NCBI GenBank assembly: GCA_021108215.1
Contig: JAIORK010000049.1
Coordinates: 1 to 64,000, forward strand
DNA length: 64,000 nt
Reading direction: 5' to 3'
Source of the DNA: a bacterium
Lineage (GTDB): Bacteria > Oederibacteriota > JAAXVQ01 > JAUVAV01
Part shown: positions 1-12,200 of the stretch, piece by piece
Layout: each line of letters begins with the position of its first letter
Numbering within the stretch: the stretch's first letter is position 1
The notes under the pieces: generated by a model
The model's database searches: none
The model's input: the letters and a program-made list of their open reading frames with translations, nothing else
Told to the model about the DNA's origin: nothing
Position numbers and translations under genes: made by a program

Positions 1-15
1 ATTATCAGTTTTCTT

Positions 16-35
16 GAGTCGAGGGACTCTTTTTT
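16..35 (+). terminator. Rho-independent terminator of an upstream gene
   Basis: A 5-bp perfect stem, GAGTC (16-20) and GACTC (25-29), with a four-base loop is followed directly by six T residues (30-35). The gene it would end lies outside the window. The stem is short, so the call is moderate. Confidence 0.5.
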
Positions 36-163
36 ATCCCAATTTGTCGCACTTGTAATTACAATTCACAGACACTACACTAGTATATAAAAAGTCAATC
101 AAAATGAGGTTAGCATTTGGGATTTTTGTCATATTCCGGCTATATAAAAAAAAGATGCAATTT

Positions 164-191
164 TTGTAATTGCAGTATTTTGTGATATATT
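164..191 (+). promoter_or_regulatory. Putative extended -10 promoter of giant gene 1
   Basis: TTGTAA (164-169) lies 16 bases upstream of TATATT (186-191), which is preceded by TG at 183-184, giving an extended -10 (TGaTATATT). The arrangement closely resembles the candidate promoter of giant gene 2. The predicted start of transcription is near 198. This is inferred from sequence only. Confidence 0.4.
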
Positions 192-195
192 TGAA

Positions 196-211
196 CAGTA
201 TAGAAATACTG
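196..211. promoter_or_regulatory. Inverted repeat at the predicted transcription start of giant gene 1
   Basis: CAGTAT (196-201) and ATACTG (206-211) form a perfect 6-bp inverted repeat around AGAA. It sits at the predicted start of transcription, so it could be an operator or a 5' mRNA hairpin. No binding protein can be named. Confidence 0.3.
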
Positions 212-268
212 CGAAATATAAGCATTTTAGCAATAAATGCTAAAAAAAATGTTTGTGGGGTGATGGGG

Positions 269-3200
269 ATGCAACCACTCACGGATTGCAAAAAAAATAT
301 AAAAAAATTATTGTCTGAATTTTGGCGGCAAACATTCAGAGCGATCCGCCAGGAAGGCCGTCGTGCGATATGTCTGGTTACGGCTGTTAGTTTTATTATA
401 ACCGGGACGGGTCTTCCGGTTTTGGCAGCTGAGTACAATCAATATGTTGTCAGCAGCTTAAGTTACACGCAACCCACTATTCCACAGGTTAAACTCCCTA
501 TACTTAATATTACAGTTCCGACAACGACTATTAAAATACCGACAAATACCGTAGGCTATTTTGAAAAATATAATCTTAATCTTTTTGGGAAAATATCTCA
601 GATCACGAATACTGTGAATTCGCCGGTTATGACAGCGGCGGAACCTGCTACAACGACTCGGTCAACGAACACAGTCAATTCAGTGATCACACAGGGCTTG
701 GATACAGTCAATTCCCAAACAACGAATACTGCTACAGACGTTTCGACGATTAAAAATACGGTGGCGCAAACCACTGTTGGTAATACAAGCGCGAAAAATT
801 CGACGATCCGCACGATGAATCAATCAAGCACGACGTCGAGTCAAGATCAGGATGCGACCCAAGATATAACCCGGCTTACTAATAGCTATGGTTCGGTTAA
901 CAATATGATTACCAGCTATATGTCCGGCGGTAACAATGTGACGGTTGCAAATCTGGATGAATACAAGTTGGAAGATATTGAGAATAACGTCACGCAGATT
1001 GCTGATACGCTGTCTGCTCCCGGTGCGGATCCACAAAGTGTTGCCAATGTTTTAACGAATATGAGTAGTGATGTTGCGGTGCAGGTGGCGGATAAAATGT
1101 CGATAGGCGGCTTGACATCTGCCATGAACAACATGCCGGCCAGTGTTGCCAATACAATTGTCAATAATGTTTCTGTAACAACGCAGCAAGATTTAAACCA
1201 GCATTATGCCTCGACCAACAATAATGGCAGTACGACTGTCTCGCATACACTTCCGGCGGCAGGGTTTGTTCCCCAAACCGGAACCGCCACCCGGCAGGAT
1301 AAATTACAAAATAATGCGGTTGTTGCGACCGTGACAACAGGTGTGAATGGTCAAGGCACAGTTCAGAGCACGGCGGTTTATAAAAACGGAAAGTTGCAAA
1401 ATGGATGGAGTTTTTCGACAACCGATTCGGGAGGCACTGCTTCGACCACTTCTAACAATGTCTCGGCTGCTTCAACCACTTCTCCAACAACAAGTTCGAC
1501 AAAAGCCTCGAAAACATCTTCCGCTACTAGTTCTACTACCAGTTCCACTACCAGTTCGACCACAAGCTCAAGCAGTGTCTCGGCAGCATCAACCACAACA
1601 GGTACTGGTGCGACTAATACAATGCGTAAGGATTTTTCCAGTGGTGCGTATATTGTCTATACATATAATGAAGACGGAAATGTGTCAGGTTGGTCAAGTT
1701 ACAATAATCATGGCAATCTTGCAGCAACATCAAATAGCTCGAATTGGAGCAGTACAGCGGGCGGTGCAAGTATCAATGGGCCGTCTGCGGCTCAAATTCA
1801 GGCGGATATACAAGCCGGGAATACTTCGGGGTCTTATAATGGCGTTAATATAACATATACATATAACGCTGATGGTACAGTGACAGCGAGTTACCAGACC
1901 GCTACGACCACCACCACCGACGAATCTTCCTTTGACGGAGAATTCGAGTGGACGAGCTCATCAACCCAAACTACCAACGTGACAGCAACCTATAATAAGG
2001 AAGGCACCATCGTCAGCAAGGTGGAAGAATGCAATGGTACGACAAGTTATTATTCTTTTGATAGCAATGGCAATATTAAACAAATGGAAGTGATTGGTAC
2101 GAATAGTCACTATCGGGTTACATATAACAGCAGCGGAAACAGGACCCGATATGAAAATATCAAAGACGGCACCAGCATGACTTATAACTATGATAGTTAC
2201 GACCGGATTACATCTACAACTGATCAGGATGGCGTTGTTCACAATGTTTCAGTGCCACCAGGAACATCAGCGAATCTAACCTATACTTTTAGTGATAATG
2301 GTCAGGTTATCGCAGCTGTCAGTAGTGCGGGCGACACCTTTACGTATAATGTTGAAGGCAAGGTTACTCATATTACCCGTGCAGATGGAACCAGAATTAT
2401 TGTCACGAAATGGGACTCCCAGGGCAGGGCGACTGAAGGGAATTTTGCAACATATAGCGAAGTGGCCGATGATACGACGCGTGATCTATATGAGTCAGGT
2501 GCTACGCGTACTGTAACGGACAGCTCCGGCACCATCTATTTTTCATATAATGCAGACGGTTTATTGGCATCGGAGGCAATGAATTGCAGTAATGGCGATA
2601 AATTCTGGAATTATTACAGCTATGACAGCAATGGGGAATTGAGCCGGAAAGTCACGATGGATAAAGATGGCAAGGTAGCTTATACATTTTATAAAGAAGG
2701 TAAGGTGATTGGCGGGATTAATACGGATGGTGACCTATGGGGTGCGGATGGTATTTCTGCTGATGATCGAAAATGGCTCATTAATATCTATTACGGTCAA
2801 ATGCTGGGCCGTGATGCTACTGATGCGGATTATGCGGCGTGGGAAGGCAAAACATTCGCAGAGATTAGTGCAGGTATTAAAAATAGTGCGGAATATGTCA
2901 CGAAAGTCGTTACCGATTCTTTTGAAAGTATGCTGAATAGGGAGCCTACGCAAGCTGAACTGGATACCTATCTTGCGCAGGGACTTGCAGGCAATTTTGA
3001 TGCCACGAAATTTAAAGAAGCGATAAGAGCCACGCCTGAATTTATCAATGGCGAGGGATTTGTTGATTATGTTAATGATTATGCCCAGCGCTATTTCCGG
3101 CGTGATGCCACAGCAGCGGAAATTTCTGCATGGCGCGCGAATTGTCTTTCCGGTGCGTGGGATGTGAATAAACTGGATGCAATTTTTATGAAAACCGACG

Positions 3201-6200
3201 AATATAAAAACAGTGTTGCATCGATTGACGCGCTCAAGGATATTGCCAAAGACTATCTCGGTATGGCCGATGCGTCAATTCAGGATTTGATCAATATTGG
3301 ACTATTGGATGCCAATGGCAACAGTACGATGACTATTAATACAATTGTTAATGCGCTGAAATCTTCGGCAGCCTATATTCAGTTGGTGATGGCTGATATG
3401 AGCAACAAACAGGTTGATCCTGCTCACTATAAAAAACCCAAAAAAAGTGGATGGTTTAAGGCAATCATCATGGCGGTGATTCAAATTGTGGTCACCGTGA
3501 TTCTGACCTGTATTATGGGGCCGCTGGGGACCATTTTGGCTGGTGCGGTTTTCGGCGCAATTAATGCTGCGCAAAATGGAGGTAATGTTTTTAAAGGCAT
3601 GGTCATGGGGGCGGTGATGGCAGCCGCCACTATGGTCTTTTCGGCGGTAGCCAACGCTATCGTCGCAGCAGCCAAAGCGGTTGCCCAAGGTGCTGCTGCG
3701 ATGATTGATGCTCTGAAAACTGCATTCACGAGTACACTCGATGCATTATCAAATGCTATGGGCAATATAGTCACGATGGTCAAGGACATGATTACCAAAG
3801 TTGTTACAAAGATCGCGAGTATTGTTTTAGAAAAGAGCGGATTGGCAGATAAACTTGGCGCGGTTGGCACGGCATTGGTGATAATGGTGGTTAGTGCAGT
3901 GGCAGCAGGTATTGCGCAAGGTGCGGTTAATGAAATGGAAATTGATGTCAATGCAACTTCGACATCATTTTCAGAAGGATTTACAGAGGGATTTAAAGGA
4001 TCAATCACCGCCGGTCTGACAGCCAAGGGGATGAACAGCACTACGGCGATTATTACCAATATGGCAAAAACCGCTGCCACAGCGTATGTGGAAGATAAGA
4101 TGGAAGCGAATGGTACCAGTCCCTTCTTAGTAGCTTTTGCGTCTTCAATGACCGGCGCAGCTGTTGTGGGTGCTTCTTATGCCTCTTTCGGTACCGGGGC
4201 AGGAGGTGCCGGTACCGGTGTGAAGGATATTGGTGCAGGTGCGGGTGCCAAGGGAACCGGCCTTGGGGCGCAAGGGTCTGGAAAAGCAGGGGTGGCGGAT
4301 CTGGGGGATGGTACGGAACCAGGTGATGGCATGAGCGTTGAAGCGGGAGAAACAACAGGAGAACTTGGTGCCGGTGACAATCCAGCCGGTATGGGTACGA
4401 CTCATTTTGACAATACAAAAAGTGAGGTTTTTGCAACAGGTGATGGACAGGCCGCTGGAAGTGGGGATATGCAGTCCAAGGCTTCAGACGCGATTAATGC
4501 AGCAGAACAAAGCACATCTACCGACTCACATCCTTCTGCGACAAATAGTACAGAATCGACACGGGAAACTTCAAATACAATTGATTCGCCGCAATCAAGT
4601 GAGCAATCCAATCAACCGGCAACCACGTCTAAAGATAATACAAATAATAATACTAACATTGCTGATTTTGGGAAGAGTCAACCTGAGTCAAATCAGAATG
4701 ACAGGTCGGATCAACGCCAGGAATCATCAGATTCTGCCAAAACAGATGCACCGGACGAGCAAGATCAGAATGATCAATCACAACAGCAGCCTGAACAAAT
4801 TCAGGATTTAAATCAAACCGCCCAAAAACCTCAAACACAGACATCAGGGATTAATCCGCTCAAAGAGGGCAATCAGGCGAATAATAATGGCAATGCAGAT
4901 CCGGCCAATTCTGATGCGCCCCTCGATCAACCAAGTCTGACCAGTGATGCAACCAGTAAAGATAATCCTGAAAATGAGAATCTTCCAGGACAGGAAGTTG
5001 AGGATTTGGATAGTCAATCGGAAAAGGGTGTGAATAGCGATCCTTCAACCAGTACTCATGATTCCGAGAAGGGAAGACAGCAGGGCGAAGTTCCTACTGG
5101 ATCAGAAAAAAATGTGTCATCCGGCGGTGGTGAAGGCGGCGGCGGTGCTGCTGAAGGTGGAAATGCTGAAGGCGGCAACAACGAGGAAACAAATGAAAAT
5201 ACCAATACCCCCGAAAATCAGAAAACAAACGATCCAACGAAAACAGATGCCCAATCCCAAGGCGCGAATACCGACGGCCGCCAAGACACAAAGGCATCTC
5301 AGACAGATGGTTATAAAGGCCTTAATGCACTCCAGGATTTTGGTCGCGAGACATTTGGGACCAGTTTGAGCCAAATGCTCACCACCAGTATAGCCTCTGG
5401 AATTCAAAAAGCTTTCCAAAAAATGTTGACAAAAATGTACGTCAAAGAAGTCTATGATGTCAAAGAACTTGCAGGAGATCAGGGGATCACGGAATCGGAG
5501 ATGCAGGAACAACTCGAGCAATCCACTGATGGTTTCCAGAATGATTTAGTAAATAATAACGCAGCACTGACACAGGCCTGGGAGAGCTTTAGCAATGCAC
5601 TGACCTATGGGACGGAACAGACGAGTAAAACGACTGTTGAAGAAACAACTTTTGGTGATAAACGCACCGTTCATAACAATGGCAACAGTTTGTATAAACC
5701 CGCGAATAGTAAAACCGGGGTTTTTGTTGATGCAGCAGGAAATGCGCAGGCCGTAGATCTGCAAAGCAATAAGCCGGTGGATGTTTCGCAACTCTCGACG
5801 GGTGAGGCACAGAAAATACAATCCAGCATGGCAACTGCTGCTGCGAATTATGCGGCGCTGGGAAATCATTCTGCAGCTGCCAGTGCGAATTTGGGTGCGG
5901 CACAGATGGCGCAGCAAGCCGGCGCTTCATCTGCGGTTGTACAAGATTATATTGCACAGGCGCAGACACAAGCTGTTCAGAGCGGGGAGGGTAACGTACC
6001 TGATACACAATCTTTGGCACAAGTGGACTTGGTGAGCGGTTCAATCCAGGCAAAACAAGGAAACATTCAGGCAGCCAGCGATAGTTTTGATAAGGCGATG
6101 AGTGCCATTAAAGCAAGTGATGCCTTGTCTGTCGAAACCAAAGGTGAAATGCAGCTCGGTGCCGCCCAACAAATGAATGAAGCTATTTCAGATCTCGCAT

Positions 6201-9200
6201 CTAATGATAAAATTTCTTCGGATGTCAAAGCAACTGCCGCCAAACAGCTTAATCAGAAAATCACCAGTACTTTGGAAAGTGCCGGCGTTAATTTTGAAAC
6301 GGCAAAAGGAGATGTGAAAACTTCAGGACTTTCCAGAACCGGGAAAGCGGCCAACCAACAAGCGACAGAAAAAATGCAGAAAGCTTTGAATGCGACCACA
6401 TCTGAAGCGCAGAATGAGAAAAAAGCTGAGGCGGAAAAACTTCAAACCATTGCGGATAATATGGTTGAGGCGCTTCATTCAGATTTTGAAGCCAGTAAAA
6501 AAATGGACAGTGAAAAACAAGTGGCGCGCTTAGGTGCGATTTCTGACATCGGAAGCGAGAAAGCCAAAGAAACCATTCGGACCGAAATTGCTGATCTGGT
6601 CAGTTCGCAACAAATTGACGCAAATGATCCGGCAAAACAGGAAAAACAAGCAAATGCCATGAAAAATTGGGAGTCGCAGGAAACCCTCGCGACTGCGAAC
6701 ATGCTCAAAAATGCCAATGGCGCAGATTCAGCTGTTCAAGGAATGCTCGGTAATGTTGTGAAAGATGATTTGAGAAGTACAGGCAAATTTAATTATGATT
6801 TACTGGATGCGCAGACCTGTGCTGATGGCAGGAAGCAGGAAACCTATGATCAGGCTGCATCCCAGGCAAAGACAGATACGCAAAAAATACAGCTCACACA
6901 ATTACTCTTGCAGGATGCCAGTACGGCTATTGAGGGGTTCCAGGCTGATATGGTCCAAAAACAAATGGACTCCATCTCAAACGAGGGCTTGAGCAAGTCC
7001 GCTGAATTAAGACAGGGTTTTGCTCAAGCAGCCAAGGATATGAGTAAGAAGATGCTTGGCGATGCGGATAAACGCAGTGCCGCGAGTGATTTTCTCAACA
7101 TGGCAGCGGATAAGTTAGATGCGGTTTTAGAACAGACTGCGGCCGGTAATTTGTCTACTATGTCTGCAATTGAAATGAGTAATCTGAAAAATTCCGCATT
7201 TGAACTCAGCGCGATTGCGAATGCCATGGACATCGCAAGTGGTCAAGCCAGTATTCAAACTGATCGGGATTTAACTCAGTCAGCAGCGCAAATAGAAAGT
7301 GCTTATAAAGAAAACCCCAATTTCGAAACAAAGACCGTCATTGTAGATGGCAGGAGTGTTCTGAAAGTCACGAACATACTGGATAAGTCGTATAAATTGT
7401 TTGGTGTCCAGGATGAGGTTGTCACAAAAGCGATGGACAAAGCAGGTGCGGGTGACGCTCAGTCGGTTTTTTGGAATGTCAGTTATACAAGCGGGGGAGC
7501 CATAAAAGCATGGGGTACAACAGGGACATTGGAACTCCCGGCTGGGAATTTGTCAGGTGCGACTTTTCAAATGACTGAAAATAATCAGATCACACTGACC
7601 GGGACACTGGGAACACAAAATTATACGGCAGTCTATGGAAGCTTCGAGTCCGAAGCCAGCACGGTATTGCCTGCGGGTGTCTCGGAATTGATGAATACAA
7701 CAGTGATGTATTCTAAAACCGGGGATACGGAAGTTTTTTATAACAAAGATAATTCATTTACAGTTGTAAACGGTTTGGATACCCAAGGCAACCTCATGAA
7801 AAATGTGGATGGCGGTAATGCCGTGCGTTTTGCCAAGAATGGACGCGCGCTTGATCAGGCAACCACGGCCGGTAGTAATGTTTCGTCCGGGGATGCAAAT
7901 AATCAGGATCAAACCGCGACGCAGATCTACGAACGTAAGGATGTCAATTTTAGCTGTAGTTTGACCAATGCCGAGGGGCAAAGAACCGAAACGAATTTCA
8001 CAGATCATGAATTTGTGCAGACGACGAAGGGTGAGAAAAATGGTGTGGCCTACACCAGCATTACGACCCGTAATAGTAGTATGCAAACAACACGAGAGCA
8101 GTATTCTACGGCGTTTATGGTACAGGAGATGGCAGATGGTAGTATTCTGGAAATATCGGAATATTCCCGTGATTCTGTGTATGAAAATAACAAACTACAA
8201 TCAACAAAAGTGACCGGTGAAAATGCAATAACAACCAGGGATGGTAAAGTTGTTTCGGAAAAAGCTGAAATAAATCATACAACGACTTATTCGTATGATC
8301 CGTCTTCAGGTAAATTGACTGGGAGCGTGCGTGTAGGCACAGAGCAAGGTGTGAGAGAAATCAGTAGAGATGTGTCAGGTAATATAATCAGTACCGAGGT
8401 TTGTAAAAATAACAAATATACAGTGGTGATGGATGCGCAAGGTAAAACATTAAGACAAGAAAATATAAAATTAGCTGTACAGACTTTGGATGGCATAGGA
8501 CGCGAAATTGCCAGTAAAGGGAAAGATAAATATACAACGACCTTCACGTATAATGCGGCTGGTGAACTGACCGGGAGGATACGTGAAGGGGGGGTATCGC
8601 AGAATGGACAAGACATTAGTCGCAATGAGGCGGGGGAAAAGATAGGTAGTGAGACATATGTGACGAATACTTACACAATAGTGATGGATGCTCACGGCAG
8701 GCAGGTGAGCAGCGAAAGTACGAAAACAGATGTTAAAACATTGGCAGCTGACGGAACACAAGTTGGTGACACAATACCATCACGAAAAGTTACGATGAAT
8801 GTGACTGGTTTTGATACTCAAGGACGACCTAATAGTTACACGCGGGAAATAACAACAACGAAAAATGGGGTTTTGGAAAGTGAAGGGAAGAAATCATCGC
8901 CCTACGACACAATCGTAACCAAAGTGACGGTGGGAAATGGGCACATGATAGGAAATGTTACAAGTGTTTTGGCTGCCGGGAAAGTAGAAATTCAAAAAAC
9001 TGAGATGCGTGTGACCGATAAGAGTAAAGAAAATTTTGACGCAAAAGGAAATCCGAAAAATTATACCAGAATTATAACCAATCATCAGACTGGCAGCCTG
9101 AATAGCGAATTGTATGACAAAACAGTGACGACGATGAAGATTGAAAATGGGAACATGCTGGGAAGTACGACTCGGGTTTTGAATGGTGAAAATATTTTGC

Positions 9201-12200
9201 AAACTGTTGTAATGAAAGCATCTGCGAATAGCGAGTTTGTTGAGGAAGGTCCGGCAAAAGGAAGTCCAAAGAGTTATACACGGGCAGTAACAAATTATCA
9301 GGGGGGCAAACTTCGTGGTGATGCGTATGATAAAACAGTAACGACAACTAAGTTTGAAGATGGAGGCGCTGTTCACAGTACGACTGAAATATTTAGTGGC
9401 AACAATAGTTTGCAGGTGGCGGGAATTGCAGCGACTGAAAATAGCGGATTTGACAAAAAAGGAAATCCGGAAAGTTATACAAGAACAGTAACAAATTATC
9501 AGAAAGGCGAGCTTCAGGGCGCTGCATACGATAAAACAGTAACAACGATGGTCGTTGAAAATGGAGGAACACGGAAAAGTACGACTCGGGTTTTGAATGG
9601 CGAAGCTGTTTTGCAGACTGTAAAAACGATAGCGACTGAAAATAGCAAATTTGACAAAGATGGAAATCCTAATAGTTACACGCGGACAATAACAACAAAT
9701 CAAGATGATAAGTTGGAATTGGGAGAGGGCCGAAATAAGGAAAGTGTAAAATATAACAAGTCGGAAACAACCATACAGGTTGAAAATGGTTTGCTTATGA
9801 ATAGAACCACGCAGTATATGGACGCCGCCGGCAAAACCATTTTTGAGACAAGTATTGCCGTGAGTGCCCACTATACAAAAGAAGAGGCTGCTCAAGCAAC
9901 ACAGACGCATGGTGCGAGTCTGGACCCGGTCGCCAGCATGACCAAAGAAGGCGATCAGAAAAGCTATGTCCAGACAACGAAACGGTATGGTGGTACTGAG
10001 AAAAAGATAATAGGTGACAAAGAAGTTTCGATGGATGTTGAGTTTAGAGAAACAATTGCAGAAGTTGAAAACGGGAAAACAAAAACGCAGGACAGTTATA
10101 TTAAATATGATTTGGTTAAGACGATGACATATGGAGAATTGGCTGCATCGGCTGATAATCCGCTTATCAGCCGGAAAGAAACTGAAAAACTTAAAACTTT
10201 TATGCAAGAAAAAGGCGTTGATCTCCAATCAACTGAAGTTTCGATAGATTACGAACTTGATGCCAGCGGAACGATGGTAACTGCCACTAGAATTTCTTTT
10301 GAAGATACAAACGGGAAGACTTGGAGCGCAGATCTGGTTAAGACTTCGGGTATGGTCGAAGCACCTGAGATGCATAGTACTATCGGTGCGAAAGTGGTCA
10401 AAATACCGAAAAGCGGTTTTGAAACCGGCGACTGGCAAGGCGAGGAGTCGATGACTCTGGAAGGTGTGGGAAGGGCGCTTGCCGGGACTGCAGCATTGGA
10501 AGATATGCAGAGTAAATTAACCGGGACGGATGCAAATACAAATTATATTGTTACGTATGATAACGAGGGGCATGTTACGGGTGTGAGATATGAAGATACC
10601 CAGGGGTTGGTTCGTTCGTTTGAAATGGAACAAAAAACCAGTTTGCTTTCATACTTGTCGTGGCATGGTCCGACAGCAGACACGGTACTGTCTGATACGG
10701 GGATATCAAAAACGGAAACGCATGCGCTCGACGGTGTGGTGAAAGAGCACATAGAATTTACGGCGGGCGGGAAACCGACTTTAATTGAAAAAACGGTAGG
10801 CACAACTGTATCAACCACGCAAGCTTTGGTGGCAGGACAGGCAATAGAGTTTGACGCCAACGGGGTGAAAAATGCCAAAACAACAACCACGGATACTAAA
10901 ACAGGTGTTTTCATTGATACAATTGTCATCAATGGAAAACAAATTAAACAAGGTGAAAATTTAAGCGTCGCGCTCAACCAAGTTGATAATACATATACAA
11001 TTACTGCGCCTGATAATCATGCCAAAACCAGTGTGGTCAAAGTTATCATACAGGGGCTTGTTGTTGCAGCGGCAGCTGTTCTCTTGGCGCCGGTGGTTGC
11101 GACGATTGCTGCAGCGGCGGCTGTCAGTGTCGTTGCCACTGCTGCTGTTATGAGCGTTGTTGGTGTACTTGCTATTGCGCCTATGGTTTCTGCAGTAGGT
11201 GCGATGTCTGCGCAACAAACTTTTGCGATGACGGTTGATGCGGAAGGTACTGATAAAACACAATTGGGTCAGCGTTGGACAAATAAAATATATACCAGTG
11301 TAGAAGGTATTGCCAATGCCTGGAATACAACAGTTGATAATATGCAAATGTATAATTGGGAGGGTGACAAGGGTGTATTTGATAATTTGGGGGATATAAA
11401 AAATTCATTCATGCATAATTTGAAATATTCATTTGCGGGGATGGGTAATGCATTCTTATCAACGCTGGAAATTGCGGCTTCGGTTATTACAGTTCCGCTC
11501 GATACATTTGCGGATAATGTGTTGAGACAATGGGATAATGGTGTTGCCCGCGGTGCGTATATCCTTGCGAAAGTTGTTGCGCAAAATGCCGTATTGATTG
11601 TCGCGATAGCAACCGGCACCGGGACGCTGCTTATCACTGCCGGTGTTTTGGCGGAGTTGCCCCATCATGGCGGTGCAGGTATTTTAGGGTTTGCTGCCTC
11701 TGTTGCCATTTCGGTTGGAAATACATTGAATCATTTTATTATTCAACCATTGCCACATTTGGTTCATGCCATTGGTGCGGTATTTACAAAATCTGCCGGA
11801 AGTTATGCCAGAGCGGATATGTATGTTGCCGCTTTTGGAGCACTCATTGAGGTGGCGTTTGCGCTGCATATGCTTAAGGGTTATGTTGGAAAAGCAAAAT
11901 CAGCCTATGCATCTGCGCAAATTATTACGTTGTCTGCTGTGAGAGGGTTCAAGATCGCGAATACCGGTGGTGTTAAAGGAATCGCGAAAGGACTTTGGTC
12001 GGCAACCTGGCAAGGCGGGAAAATCACGTTTAAATCACAAGCAGCCAGAGCGGCTATGGTGGAAATTGTCTCCGGCAATATGTCCGTAAAAGGAAAATTT
12101 AGAGCTGTAGAATCATTGTCTAAAATGACAACGAAACAGACGAATAGATATATGTCGCTCTTGAAAACACTGGGGCGTGTTGAGACAAAACCATTTGTAG

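Noticed and set aside
170..268. Earlier TTG start for giant gene 1
   Set aside because: It has no ribosome-binding site and adds 33 residues ahead of a normal signal peptide; it also lies inside the predicted promoter.
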